From the NCBI RefSeq assembly GCF_000732615.1, contig NZ_JPGL01000046.1, positions 16,600-80,599 of the forward strand: DNA of 64,000 nucleotides, in the 5' to 3' direction. This document shows, piece after piece, positions 53,774-63,172 of the stretch. Numbering within the stretch: position 1 is the first letter of the stretch; every line of letters starts with the position of its first letter. Origin of the DNA: Burkholderia paludis (GTDB lineage Bacteria > Pseudomonadota > Gammaproteobacteria > Burkholderiales > Burkholderiaceae). Below the pieces are notes generated by a model, which had not been told where the DNA came from, made no database searches, and was given only the letters and a program-made list of their open reading frames with translations. A program made the position numbers and the translations under genes.

Positions 53774-54079
53774 TCACGCGCGTTGCAGGATCGCGTCGAC
53801 GCGGCGGTCGAACGCACGGTTCGCGCGCAGCACGTAGCACGCGGTCAGGCCGATCGCGACCAGGATGATCGCGACGCCCGCGGCGATCCCGACCGTGGTC
53901 GTCGCGCCGCGGTACAGCGGCGCCGCGAGCACGTGCGGCGCGAGCGCGACGAGCAGGATGAAGCCGTAGTACGTCGCGATCATCAGCGCCGTCAGCGTGA
54001 AGCTGAAACGGCGCCGTGCGCGCACGAGCTGCTGGTAGTCGCGGCGCGCCGTGACCGATTCGATGACGGAAAGCTCCAT
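53774..54079 (-). CDS. DUF485 membrane protein (YjcH-like)
   Basis: This 101-residue protein has two membrane helices (about residues 25-47 and 59-82), with the conserved QLVRARRRFSFTLTALMIATYYGFILLVAL segment of DUF485. Such proteins are encoded directly before SSS-type acid symporters; they probably assist the transporter. It lies 98 bp after the CoA-transferase gene and 11 bp before the symporter. A small stem-loop, CTCTTCG (54094-54100) with CGAAGAG (54109-54115), sits in its leader, without a T-run. Confidence 0.9.
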   Translation of the reverse strand: MELSVIESVTARRDYQQLVRARRRFSFTLTALMIATYYGFILLVALAPHVLAAPLYRGATTTVGIAAGVAIILVAIGLTACYVLRANRAFDRRVDAILQRA

Positions 54080-54177
54080 GGTGTCTCCAATGTCTCTTCG
54101 TCGATATGCGAAGAGTGTCTTGTGGATGGTCCGGCGCGCGATCCGCTCCGCCCGCGCCGCGGCGGCAAACCCGCGTA

Positions 54178-55383
54178 CTACACGATGCGATCCGCCCGCA
54201 GCCGCGCAACGTCGTCGGCCGACAGCCCGAGCCAGCCGCCGAGCACCGCCGCCGTATCCGCGCCGAGTACCGGCGGCGCCCCGCGCACCGGCAACCGCGC
54301 GCCGTCGAAGCGATATGGCGGCGCGAGCACGTCGACGCCCCCCGCGACCGGATGCGGCTGCCGCGTCACGAGCCCCGCGCGCGTCGCGCGCTCCGACGTC
54401 AGCGCTTCATGCAGCCCGAGCACCTCGCCGCACGGAATGCCGGCGTCGGCCAGCGCGGCGAGCAGCGTCGCACGCGAACGGCGCGCGAGCTCGCGGCGAA
54501 TCTCCGGCAACAGGTCGGCACGGTTCTCCGAGCGTCCGAGGTTGGTCTTGTAACGCGCGTCGGCCGCGAGATCCGGGCGCTCGATCGCGTCGCAGAAGCG
54601 CGCGAACTGCGTGTTGTTGCCGACCGTGATCACGAGCGGGCCGTCCGCCGCGTCGAACACGCCGTACGGCACGATCGACGGATGCGCGTTGCCGTAGCGC
54701 GGCGGATCCTCGCCGATCAGCAGCGCATCGAGCCCGTAGTACGCGGTGATCATCAGCCCGCAGTCGAACAGCGCCATCTCGATGCGTCGCCCGCGCCCGG
54801 TCGCATGACGCTCGTACAGCGCGGCGAGGATCGCCTGCGCCGAATACATGCCGGTGAACAGGTCGACCGCCGCGACGCCGAACTTCAGCGGCGGCTGGCC
54901 GGCTTCGCCGTTCAGCGCCATCAGCCCGGCCTCGCCCTGCACGACGAGGTCGTAGCCGGGCCGCGCGGCCTCGGGCCCCGACCGGTCGTAACCGGAAATC
55001 GCGCAATGCACGAGGCGCGGATTCAGTTCGGCCAGCGCGTCGTAGCCGAGGCCGAGCTTTTCCGCGCCGCCGCACTTGAAGTTGTGGATCAGCACGTCGG
55101 CCTGCGCGGCCAGTTCGCGCGCGAGACGCCGGCCGCCCTCGGTCTGCAGGTCCAGACAGATCGATCGCTTGCTGCGGTTCACGCTGTTGAAGTAGGTGGT
55201 TTCGGTGTCGCCGATCCGCAGCCCCCAGTCGCGCGTGTCGTCGCCGCGCGCCGGATGCTCGACCTTGATCACCTCCGCGCCGAAATCGGCGAGCACCATC
55301 GCGCTCCACGGGCCCGCGAGCACGCGCGAGAAATCGAGCACCTTCACGCCGGCGAGCGGCAGCGCGTGCGATTCGTTGGTCAT
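54178..55383 (-). CDS. CaiB/BaiF-family (class III) CoA transferase
   Basis: This 401-residue enzyme transfers CoA between acyl-CoA and a free acid. It has the family start LAGVKVLDFSRVLAGPWSAMVLADFGAEVIKVEHP, the EGGRRLARELAAQADVLIHNFK region and the catalytic Asp near YDLVVQGEAGLMAL. It is the last gene of the run with two acyl-CoA dehydrogenases and a FadJ-like protein, 29 bp after the second dehydrogenase. It likely activates the acid that this beta-oxidation set degrades; the substrate is unknown. Confidence 0.9.
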   Translation of the reverse strand: MTNESHALPLAGVKVLDFSRVLAGPWSAMVLADFGAEVIKVEHPARGDDTRDWGLRIGDTETTYFNSVNRSKRSICLDLQTEGGRRLARELAAQADVLIHNFKCGGAEKLGLGYDALAELNPRLVHCAISGYDRSGPEAARPGYDLVVQGEAGLMALNGEAGQPPLKFGVAAVDLFTGMYSAQAILAALYERHATGRGRRIEMALFDCGLMITAYYGLDALLIGEDPPRYGNAHPSIVPYGVFDAADGPLVITVGNNTQFARFCDAIERPDLAADARYKTNLGRSENRADLLPEIRRELARRSRATLLAALADAGIPCGEVLGLHEALTSERATRAGLVTRQPHPVAGGVDVLAPPYRFDGARLPVRGAPPVLGADTAAVLGGWLGLSADDVARLRADRIV

Positions 55384-55412
55384 TCCTGTCTCCTCCTTCG
55401 CGGTTTCCGCTT

Positions 55413-56549
55413 TTACTGTTTCGACAGCGCGATGTAGCGGGCGAGGTGGTGATCCTCGTCGCCGAGCTGGTGGTCGATCATCACCAGGCGCTTCGCGTAA
55501 TGCGACAGCGGCAGCTCCCACGTCATCCCGATCCCGCCGTGCAGCTGGATGCTCTCCTCGGCGACGAGCGTGCCGATCCGGCCGATGCTGTACTTGGCCG
55601 CGGCGAGCGCGCGTTCGCGCACCGCGCGCGGCGCGTCGAGCTGCGCGGCCGCGTTGATCACGGCCGAGCGCGCCTGCTCGACCTCGAGCAGCAGGTCGGC
55701 CATGCGGTGCTGCAACGCCTGGAAGCTGCCGATCGGCATGCCGAACTGCTTGCGCGTGCGCAGGTAGTCGAGCGTGTGCGCCTTCGCGACGTCCATCGCG
55801 CCGAGCGCTTCCGCCGACAGCGCGAGCAGCCCGTAGCCGAGCACGCGCTCGAGCAGCGCCGCTCCCGCTTCGCCGTCGGGTTCGCCGAGCGCCGCATCGG
55901 CCGGCAGCGCGACGCCGTCGAAGCGCACCTCGGCCGCGCGTCCGCCGTCGATCTTCCGGTAGTCGCGCAGCGACACGCCCGGCGCATCGGCCGGCACGAC
56001 GAACAGGCCGATGCCGGCGGCAGCGTCGTCGCGGCCCGACACGCGCGCGCTGACGACGAGGAACGCCGCCTGCGCGGCCTGGTCGACGACGCCCTTCGCG
56101 CCCGTCAGCACCCAGCCGCCGCCCGTGCGTTCGGCGCGCGTGCGCACGGTCGTCAGTTCGTAGTGCGAGCCCGGCTCGTCGTGCGCGAACGCGGCGCTCG
56201 CGCTGCCGTCGATCAGCGCGGCCAGCCTGTCGCGATGCGCGGCGCCGCCGCCGAGCGACAGCGCGCGGCCTGCCAGCAGCGCACCGAGGAACGGCTCGAC
56301 GACGAGGCCGCGGCCGAGGCACTCGAACACCACGGCGATGTCGAAGCCCGCGCCGCCGAAGCCGCCGTCGGCCTCCTCGAACAGCGCGCCGACCGTGCCG
56401 AGCTCGGCAAAGCGCCGCCACATCGCGCGGTCGAAGCCTTCGGCCGACTGCGCGATGCGATCGCGCACCGGGAATGCGTACTGTTCGGCGATGAAGCGGT
56501 TCAACGTATCCGCCAGCATCCGGCGGTCTTCTGTGTGCTGGAAATCCAT
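55413..56549 (-). CDS. Acyl-CoA dehydrogenase, small-subunit (PimD-like)
   Basis: This 378-residue flavoprotein family member starts MDFQHTEDRRMLADTLNRFI and shows QAALQ-type FQALQHRMADLLLEVEQARSA, GRIGTLVAEESIQLHGGIGMTWELPLSHYAKR at the C-terminus. It resembles the small pimeloyl-CoA dehydrogenase subunit (PimD), paired with the upstream large-subunit-like gene; both may be needed in a heteromer. It follows that gene by 14 bp. Substrate specificity cannot be told from sequence alone. Confidence 0.87.
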   Translation of the reverse strand: MDFQHTEDRRMLADTLNRFIAEQYAFPVRDRIAQSAEGFDRAMWRRFAELGTVGALFEEADGGFGGAGFDIAVVFECLGRGLVVEPFLGALLAGRALSLGGGAAHRDRLAALIDGSASAAFAHDEPGSHYELTTVRTRAERTGGGWVLTGAKGVVDQAAQAAFLVVSARVSGRDDAAAGIGLFVVPADAPGVSLRDYRKIDGGRAAEVRFDGVALPADAALGEPDGEAGAALLERVLGYGLLALSAEALGAMDVAKAHTLDYLRTRKQFGMPIGSFQALQHRMADLLLEVEQARSAVINAAAQLDAPRAVRERALAAAKYSIGRIGTLVAEESIQLHGGIGMTWELPLSHYAKRLVMIDHQLGDEDHHLARYIALSKQ

Positions 56550-56563
56550 CGTCGCGTCCCTCG

Positions 56564-57772
56564 TTACAGCCCGAGCATCATCTTCGCGATGATGTTCTTC
56601 TGGATCTCGTTCGAGCCGCCGAAGATCGACAGCTTCCGGTTGTTGAAATACTGCTGCGCGGCGCTCGCGGCGTCGTCCGGACCGACCGGCTCGCCGTCGT
56701 GGCCCGCGTCGAGCGCGCCGTCGACGAACGGCTGCGCGTACGGCCCCATCGCGCGCCGCATCAGCGCCGTGATCTCCTGGCGGATCTGCGTGCCGCGAAT
56801 CTTCAGCATCGAGCTTTCGGCGCCCGGCACGCCGCCGCCCGCGACCGCGGCGAGCACGCGCAGGTTGGTCGTGCGCATGTTCTCGAGCTCGATCTCGACC
56901 CGCGCGACGCGCGCCGCGAAGAACGGATCGTCCGCGAGCGGCCTGCCGTTCTTCGTGACCTTCGCGGCCACCGCGCGCAGCCGGTCGAGCGCCGCCGTCG
57001 AGAATCCGATCCCCGCGATGTTGGTGCGCTCGTACGTGAGCAGGTATTTTGCATAGGTCCAGCCGCGGTTCTCCTCGCCGACGAGGTTGGCCGCCGGCAC
57101 GCGCACGTCGGTGAAGAACACCTCGTTCACCTCGTGCTCGCCGTCGAGCGTGACGATCGGGCGAACCTCGACGCCCGGCGTGTTCATGTCGACCAGCAGG
57201 AAGCTGATGCCTTCCTGCTTGCGCACGTCGGTCGCGGTACGCACGAGGCAGAAGATCATGTTCGCGTAGTGGCCGAGCGTGGTCCACGTCTTCTGGCCGT
57301 TCACGATGTAATGCTCGCCCTGCGCGTCGATGCCGCGCACCGCGCTCGTCTTCACCGACGCGAGGTCGGAACCGGCGCCCGGTTCGGAGTAGCCCTGGCA
57401 CCACCAGTCGGTGCCGTCGAGGATGCGCGGCAGCCAGTGCCGCTTCTGCGCTTCGTTGCCGTACTTGATCAGCACGGGGCCGAGCATGTTCACGCCGAAC
57501 GGCACGATGCGCGGCGCACCGGCCAGCGCGCATTCGTTGTCGAACAGGAACTTCTGCGCGACGCTCCAGCCGGGGCCGCCGTACTCGCGCGGCCAGTGGC
57601 TGGCGAGCCAGCCGCGCGCGTCGAGGATCGCGTGCCATTCGCGCATGTCGTCGCGCGTGAGGTGCAGGCCGCCCTTCACCTTGCGCGCGATGCGCGCGGG
57701 CAGCTCGGCTTGCAGGAAGCGCTGCACCTCGGTGCGAAACGCTTCCTCTTCGGGAGTGAAATTGAGGTCCAT
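56564..57772 (-). CDS. Acyl-CoA dehydrogenase, large-subunit (PimC-like)
   Basis: This 402-residue acyl-CoA dehydrogenase begins MDLNFTPEEEAFRTEVQRFL. It has WCQGYSEPGAGSDLASVKTSA (FAD and substrate site), YIVNGQKTWTT, and the late LSIFGGSNEIQKNIIAKMMLGL with a Glu in the usual C-terminal position. It resembles PimC, the large subunit of pimeloyl-CoA dehydrogenase. It lies 29 bp after the FadJ-like gene and 14 bp before the PimD-like gene, so the three are coupled. The dicarboxyl-CoA substrate is an inference. Confidence 0.88.
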   Translation of the reverse strand: MDLNFTPEEEAFRTEVQRFLQAELPARIARKVKGGLHLTRDDMREWHAILDARGWLASHWPREYGGPGWSVAQKFLFDNECALAGAPRIVPFGVNMLGPVLIKYGNEAQKRHWLPRILDGTDWWCQGYSEPGAGSDLASVKTSAVRGIDAQGEHYIVNGQKTWTTLGHYANMIFCLVRTATDVRKQEGISFLLVDMNTPGVEVRPIVTLDGEHEVNEVFFTDVRVPAANLVGEENRGWTYAKYLLTYERTNIAGIGFSTAALDRLRAVAAKVTKNGRPLADDPFFAARVARVEIELENMRTTNLRVLAAVAGGGVPGAESSMLKIRGTQIRQEITALMRRAMGPYAQPFVDGALDAGHDGEPVGPDDAASAAQQYFNNRKLSIFGGSNEIQKNIIAKMMLGL

Positions 57773-57801
57773 CTTCGATCCGTTGCGTAGGCGGTGGGTA
57801 G

Positions 57802-59934
57802 TCAGTCGGCGCGGTTCAGGCTCGCGAAATCCGCGCCGCGCGCGACGAGGTCGACGAGCAGCGGCGACGGCTTCCAGAACAGCGGGTCCTCCTTCGCGAA
57901 CGCGCGGATATCGGCGAGCACGTTCGCGAGGCCGAGCGTGTCCGCGTAATGCATCGGGCCGCCGCGATGGCGCGGGAAGCCGTAGCCGTACAGGAACACC
58001 GCGTCGACGTCGAGCGGCCGCAGCGCGATCTGCTCGTGCACGACGTTCGCGCCTTCGTTGATCATCGCGGCCAGGTAGCGGCGCAGGATCTCGTCGTCGC
58101 TGAACGTGCGCGGCGTGACGCCCTTCTTCGCGCGTTCGTCGGCGACGATCGCCTCGACTTCCGGGTCCGGCGTGCCGACGCGCGCACCGTCCGGGTACAG
58201 GTAGTAGCCGCGCGCCGTCTTCTGGCCGAACCAGCCGCGCTCGCACAGCCGGTCGGAAATCCCGACGTAGCGCGCGCGCGGGTCGCGCGTCGCCGCGCGG
58301 CGCTTGCGGGTCGCCCAGCCGATGTCGCCGCCGGCCAGGTCGACGACCTGGAACGGCCCCATCGGGAAACCGAATTCGCGCACCGCGCGATCGATCTGAT
58401 ACGGCGACGCACCGTCTTCCATCAGGTAGTCGGCGGCCGTGCGGTAGACGGCGAGGATCCGGTTGCCGATGAAGCCGTCGCACACGCCCGCGCGCACCGG
58501 CGTCTTCTTCAGCTGTTTCGCGAGCGCGAACGCGGTCGCGACGACGTCCGCGCCGGCGCGCGCCGGCACGACGATCTCGAGCAGCTTCATCACGTTGGCC
58601 GGCGAGAAAAAGTGCAGGCCGATCACGTCGGCCGGCCGGTCGATGCTCGCGGCCAGCGCGTCGATGTCGAGATACGACGTGTTGGTCGCGAGCACCGCGC
58701 CCGGCTTGCACACGCGCGCGAGTTCGGCGAACACGGCCTGCTTCACGGCCATGTCCTCGAACACCGCCTCGATCACGACGTCGGCCTGCGCGAGCGCATC
58801 GTACGACGTGCTGCCCTTGAAGCGCGCGAGCCGCGCCGCGTGCGCGGCCGGCGTCATCCGCCCTTTCGCGACGAGGCCGTCGTACACCTTCTCGACGTGC
58901 GCGCGGCCGCGCGCGAGCGACGCCTCGTCGCGTTCGATCATCGTCACCGGCAGCCCCGCATCGAGCGCCGCGACCGCGATGCCCGCGCCCATCGTGCCGC
59001 CGCCGACCACGCCGATCCGCTCGACCGGCCGTGCGCTCGCGCGGCGCGCCTCGGGCGCCTTCGCCGCTTCGCGCTCCGCGAAGAACGCATGCACCAGGCC
59101 CGCGCGCTGCGGGCTGTCGATGCACTGCAGGAACAGGCTGCGCTCGAGCTTGATGCCCGCGTCGAACGACTGCGTGAGCGCGGCCTCGACCGCGTCGACG
59201 ATCTTCGCGGGCGAGAAGAGGCCGCGCGACTTCTTCGACAGCTCGGCGCGCGCCGCATCGATCGCGGCCTGCGCGGCCGCGCGATCGGCGAGCCCTTGCG
59301 CATCGCGGGTGCGCCGGGGTGGCGCGCCGAGCGACACGAGTTCCTGCGTGTACGCGAGGCCTTCGGCGAGCGTGTCGTCGCTGTGCGCGACGCGGTCGAC
59401 GAGACCGAGCGCGAGCGCCTCTTCCGCGCCCGCGTGACGGCCCGTCAGCATCAGGTCGAGCGCGGCCTTCGCGCCAATCAGGCGCGGCGTGCGCTGCGTG
59501 CCGCCCGCGCCGGGCAGCAGGCCGAGCGTGACTTCGGGCAGCCCGAGCTTCGCGCCGGGCACCGCGAGCCGGTAATGCGCGGCGAGCGCGACCTCGAGCC
59601 CGCCGCCGAGCGTCGCGCCATGCAGCGCGACCACCACCGGCTTCGCGCCCGATTCGATCCGCTCGCACACGTCGGGCAGCGACGGCGGCACGGGCGGCTT
59701 GCCGAATTCGCGGATATCGGCGCCCGCGATGAAATTGCGGCCGGCGCCGACGATCAGCACCGCGTGGATCGCGTCGTCGGCCTGCGCGGCGTCGAGCGCG
59801 TCGGCGAGGCCGCGCCGCACGTCGGCCGACAGCGCGTTGACCGGCGGGTGATCGATCGTGACGACCAGCACCTTGTCGCGCCGTTCGCGCGTGACCGTGC
59901 CGGCCGGGCTGGCGGGGAAAGCGGTTGAGTTCAT
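57802..59934 (-). CDS. Bifunctional enoyl-CoA hydratase/3-hydroxyacyl-CoA dehydrogenase (FadJ/PimF-like)
   Basis: This 710-residue fusion carries out two steps of beta-oxidation. The N-terminal crotonase domain shows AGADIREF, HGATLGGGLEVALAAHYRLA and GLPEVTLGLLPGAGGTQR with catalytic Glu residues. The C-terminal dehydrogenase has the NAD motif RIGVVGGGTMGAGIA and the catalytic VIGLHFFSPANVMKLLE His region. It is the first gene of the operon, divergent from a LysR regulator. The layout with two dehydrogenases matches the pimFCD genes of R. palustris. Confidence 0.92.
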   Translation of the reverse strand: MNSTAFPASPAGTVTRERRDKVLVVTIDHPPVNALSADVRRGLADALDAAQADDAIHAVLIVGAGRNFIAGADIREFGKPPVPPSLPDVCERIESGAKPVVVALHGATLGGGLEVALAAHYRLAVPGAKLGLPEVTLGLLPGAGGTQRTPRLIGAKAALDLMLTGRHAGAEEALALGLVDRVAHSDDTLAEGLAYTQELVSLGAPPRRTRDAQGLADRAAAQAAIDAARAELSKKSRGLFSPAKIVDAVEAALTQSFDAGIKLERSLFLQCIDSPQRAGLVHAFFAEREAAKAPEARRASARPVERIGVVGGGTMGAGIAVAALDAGLPVTMIERDEASLARGRAHVEKVYDGLVAKGRMTPAAHAARLARFKGSTSYDALAQADVVIEAVFEDMAVKQAVFAELARVCKPGAVLATNTSYLDIDALAASIDRPADVIGLHFFSPANVMKLLEIVVPARAGADVVATAFALAKQLKKTPVRAGVCDGFIGNRILAVYRTAADYLMEDGASPYQIDRAVREFGFPMGPFQVVDLAGGDIGWATRKRRAATRDPRARYVGISDRLCERGWFGQKTARGYYLYPDGARVGTPDPEVEAIVADERAKKGVTPRTFSDDEILRRYLAAMINEGANVVHEQIALRPLDVDAVFLYGYGFPRHRGGPMHYADTLGLANVLADIRAFAKEDPLFWKPSPLLVDLVARGADFASLNRAD

Positions 59935-60055
59935 CGTGTCTCCTTGATGCGGCGGCAGGTGCGCCGGCGCGCGGCAACGCGGGCGACGCCGGGCCCCTGC
60001 CCCGGTCCCGCACGAAGCGGGACAAGATCCGGCCGTACGCCGGGCATGACCCGAT

Positions 60056-60071
60056 TCTCGATTGATCGAGA
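60056..60071. promoter_or_regulatory. Palindrome in the FadJ-LysR divergent region
   Basis: TCTCGAT (60056-60062) and ATCGAGA (60065-60071) are perfect inverted 7-bp arms with 2 bp between them, in the 235-bp divergent region. It is a candidate binding site for the adjacent LysR protein or another regulator. Confidence 0.45.
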
Positions 60072-60103
60072 TTCATTGACAATTCCCTGCCGCTTTTACA
60101 AGC

Positions 60104-60122
60104 TGTCAAATCCGACTTGACA
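60104..60122. promoter_or_regulatory. Candidate LysR box between the acyl-CoA operon and its regulator
   Basis: TGTCAA (60104-60109) and TTGACA (60117-60122) form an inverted repeat with a 7-bp gap. Each arm is a consensus -35 hexamer, facing opposite ways; a TTAAAC -10 candidate for the LysR gene lies 17 bp downstream at 60140. It fits a divergent LysR-controlled promoter pair. Confidence 0.5.
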
Positions 60123-60169
60123 CTGAATGTTTCCGACCGTTAAACGGGACGGATCAGGAGACGCGACGC

Positions 60170-61132
60170 ATGGACCTGAACGCGCTGACGCTGCTCGTCG
60201 AGATCCTCGACGCCGGCAATCTCAGCAAGGCCGCGCAGCGGCTCAAGATGAGCCGCGCGAACGTGAGCTACCGGCTCAACCAGCTCGAGCGCTCGATCGG
60301 CCAGCAGCTCGTGCGGCGCACCACGCGGCGCATCGAGCCGACCGAGATCGGGCTGAAGCTGTACGAGCACGGCCGGCGCATCCGCAACGAACTGCTCGCC
60401 GCGCAGGAATCGGTGACGACGCTCGGCCAGGATCTGCAGGGTCGCGTGCGGCTGTCGGTGCCGAGCGGCTACGGGCAGATGGTGATGTCCGAATGGCTGC
60501 TTGCGTTCAAGCGGCGGCATCCGGGCATCGTGCTCGACGTCGTGTTCGAGAACCGCGTCGAGGACCTGATGCGCGACGAGGTCGACATCGCGATCCGCGT
60601 GATGTCCGAGCCGCCGCAGAACCTCGTCGCCCGCGACATGGGCGCGGTGCGCTACGTCGCGTGCGCGTCGCCCGCGTTCGCCGCCGCGCACGGGATGCCC
60701 GCCAGCCTCGACGCGCTGGCGGCCGCGCCGGTCGTCACCGCGACGGTGCTGGGCCGGCAGTTGCGGATCGCCGCCTATCTCGGCGACGAGCGGCACGAGG
60801 TGCTGCTCGAACCGACCTTGATTTCGGAGAACTTCCTGTTCCTGCGCGAAGCGATCCTCGCGGGGATCGGCGTCGGCATCGTGCCCGACTACGTGATGCA
60901 GGACGACATGCGGCGCGGCGCCGTCGTCACGTCGCTCGACGCGTACCGGCTCAGCATCTTCGGCACGCACATGTACATGCTCTACATGCCGAACCGGCAC
61001 CACACGCGCGCGACCTCGACATTCATAGAGTTCATCCTCGAACAGGCCGGGAAGACCGGCCGGGGCGGGCCCGGCGGGTTGCTTCAGGGTTTCCGGTCGG
61101 ATGACAACCCGCCGGCCGCACGGCGACAATAG
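60170..61132 (+). CDS. LysR-family transcriptional regulator
   Basis: This 320-residue LTTR has an N-terminal helix-turn-helix (LVEILDAGNLSKAAQRLKMSRANVSYRLNQLERSIG) and a co-inducer-binding domain from about residue 90 (LQGRVRLSVPSGYGQMVMSEWLLAF). CAGGAG lies 9 nt before ATG 60170. It is divergent from the FadJ-like operon, which it probably controls. The co-inducer is unknown. Confidence 0.92.
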   Translation: MDLNALTLLVEILDAGNLSKAAQRLKMSRANVSYRLNQLERSIGQQLVRRTTRRIEPTEIGLKLYEHGRRIRNELLAAQESVTTLGQDLQGRVRLSVPSGYGQMVMSEWLLAFKRRHPGIVLDVVFENRVEDLMRDEVDIAIRVMSEPPQNLVARDMGAVRYVACASPAFAAAHGMPASLDALAAAPVVTATVLGRQLRIAAYLGDERHEVLLEPTLISENFLFLREAILAGIGVGIVPDYVMQDDMRRGAVVTSLDAYRLSIFGTHMYMLYMPNRHHTRATSTFIEFILEQAGKTGRGGPGGLLQGFRSDDNPPAARRQ

Positions 61133-61204
61133 CGCCGCCGGGGCGGGCAGCCCCGTTGCGCCGGCACCGTCGCCGCCTTTGAATTCACTGCTGCCGAGGG
61201 TTCA

Positions 61205-63079
61205 ATGTTCGACCGGATTCGTCCGCCTTCGCGTCCTTGGACGCTGATCGCCGCCACCGCGCTCGTCGCCTTCAATGCCGCCTGCACGTCCCCGTCCGCG
61301 CCGTCGGGCGCCGTGGTGCCGGTCGCCGCCGCATCGGGCGCCGCCGTGCCGCTGCCCGGCGCGCATGCGCCCGAGCAGTCGTCCGGCTGGACCGACAAGC
61401 CGGGCTGGACCTCGCAGCGCTTCATGATCGCGGCCGCGAACCCGCTCGCGACGCAGGCCGGCTACGAGATGCTGAAGGCCGGCGGCACCGCGATCGACGC
61501 CGCGATCGCGACGCAGATGGTGCTCGCGCTCGTCGAGCCGCAATCGTCGGGAATCGGCGGGGGCGCGTTCCTGCTGTACTTCGACGGCAAGGCCACGCAG
61601 GCGTACGACGGCCGCGAAACCGCGCCGGCCGCCGCGACCGACCGCCTGTTCTACGGCCCGACCGGCCAGCCGATGCGCTTCTACGAAGGCGTCGTCGGCG
61701 GGCGCTCGGTCGGCACGCCGGGCGTGCTGCGCATGCTCGACGCCGCGCACCGCGCGCACGGCAGGCTGCCGTGGGGCCGCCTGTTCCAGCCGGCGATCCG
61801 GCTCGCCGAGCACGGCTTCGCGATCAGCCCGCGGCTCGCGACGCTGATCGCGAACGACCGGTACCTGCGGAACGACCCGGCCGCGCGCGCGTACTTCTAC
61901 AACCCGGACGGCTCGCCGAAGGCCGCCGGCACGGTGCTGAAGAACCCCGCGCTCGCGACCGTGCTGCGCCAGGTCGCCGAGCGCGGCGCGAACGCGTTCT
62001 ACACCGGCGCGATCGCCCGCGACATCGTCGCGAAGGTGCGCCGCCACCCGACCAACCCGGGCCTGCTGTCGCTCCAGGATCTCGCGCGCTACAAGGCGAA
62101 GGTGCGCGCGCCGCTGTGCGCCGACTACCGGCGCTCGGTCGTCTGCGGGATGCCGCCGCCGTCGTCGGGCGGCCTCGCGATCGCGCAGATGCTCGGCATC
62201 CTCGCGGCGATGCCCGACTGGCAGCAGATCGGCGCGCAGAAGCCGGTGCGCAACGACGTCGGCTACGAGCCGACGCCGTTCGCCGCGCACCTGTTCAGCG
62301 AAGCCGGGCGCCTCGCGTATGCGGACCGCGCGCGCTATGTCGCCGATCCCGATTTCGTGCCGCTGCCGGGCGGCAACTGGGCCAGCCTCACCGACAGGAC
62401 CTATCTCGCCCAGCGCGCACGCCTGATCGGCGACACCAGCATGGGCGTCGCGCAGGCCGGCACGCCGCAGGGCGCGACGCTCGCGCTGGCCGACGACCGC
62501 AGCCCCGAGCTGCCGTCGACGTCCGACATCGCGATCGTGGACCGCTACGGCCAGGCGCTGTCGATGACGACCAGCATCGAGGATGCGTTCGGCTCGCGGC
62601 TGATGGTGCGCGGCTTCATGCTGAACAACCAGCTCACCGACTTCTCGTTCGTGTCGAACGACAACGGCCGGCCGGTCGCCAACCGCGTGCAGCCCGGCAA
62701 GCGGCCGCGCTCGGCGATGGCGCCGGAGCTCGTGTTCGACAAGAAGACGAAGCAGGTGACGATGATCGTCGGCTCGGCCGGCGGCCCCGCGATCATCAAT
62801 CACGTCGCGAAGACGCTGATCGGCGTGCTCGACTGGGGGATGACGATGCAGCAGGCGATCGCGCTGCCGAACTTCGGCTCGACGAACGGGCCGACGCAGC
62901 TCGAACGCGGCCGCGCGTCGGACGCGCTCGCCGACGGGCTGAAGGGCCGCGGGCACGACGTGCAGGTCGTCGAGATGAATTCGGGGCTGCAGGGGATCCA
63001 GCGGCTGAACGTGCAGGGCCAGACGGTGTGGTTCGGCGGGGCCGATCCGCGGCGGGAGGGGGTCGCGATGGGCGACTGA
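61205..63079 (+). CDS. ggt: Gamma-glutamyltransferase
   Basis: This 624-residue enzyme hydrolyses or transfers the gamma-glutamyl group of glutathione. An N-terminal lipobox-like AFNAAC suggests an exported lipoprotein form. The heavy chain begins with RFMIAAANPLATQAGYEMLKAGGTAIDAAIATQ and has SGIGGGAFLLYF; the autoprocessing Thr nucleophile is in ELPSTSDIAIVD, followed by FMLNNQLTDFSF. It would act outside the cytoplasm, opposing the glutathione synthesis encoded at 38372-40644. It is followed 93 bp later by a LysE-type exporter. Confidence 0.92.
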   Translation: MFDRIRPPSRPWTLIAATALVAFNAACTSPSAPSGAVVPVAAASGAAVPLPGAHAPEQSSGWTDKPGWTSQRFMIAAANPLATQAGYEMLKAGGTAIDAAIATQMVLALVEPQSSGIGGGAFLLYFDGKATQAYDGRETAPAAATDRLFYGPTGQPMRFYEGVVGGRSVGTPGVLRMLDAAHRAHGRLPWGRLFQPAIRLAEHGFAISPRLATLIANDRYLRNDPAARAYFYNPDGSPKAAGTVLKNPALATVLRQVAERGANAFYTGAIARDIVAKVRRHPTNPGLLSLQDLARYKAKVRAPLCADYRRSVVCGMPPPSSGGLAIAQMLGILAAMPDWQQIGAQKPVRNDVGYEPTPFAAHLFSEAGRLAYADRARYVADPDFVPLPGGNWASLTDRTYLAQRARLIGDTSMGVAQAGTPQGATLALADDRSPELPSTSDIAIVDRYGQALSMTTSIEDAFGSRLMVRGFMLNNQLTDFSFVSNDNGRPVANRVQPGKRPRSAMAPELVFDKKTKQVTMIVGSAGGPAIINHVAKTLIGVLDWGMTMQQAIALPNFGSTNGPTQLERGRASDALADGLKGRGHDVQVVEMNSGLQGIQRLNVQGQTVWFGGADPRREGVAMGD

Positions 63080-63172
63080 GTGCCGCGGCGCGAACCGGCG
63101 CGGCGCGCAAACGGGCGCCCGCCGAAGCAGGATTAAACTGGCCGCTTCCGCTACCCGCCCGGAAACCGCGAC

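Noticed and set aside
54094..54115. Stem-loop before the DUF485 gene as a terminator
   Set aside because: The 7-bp stem lacks a T-run and sits in the leader, so it is unlikely to end transcription.
57949..59928. A 659-codon plus-strand frame opposite the FadJ-like gene
   Set aside because: It is the antisense shadow of a gene with clear crotonase and dehydrogenase motifs.
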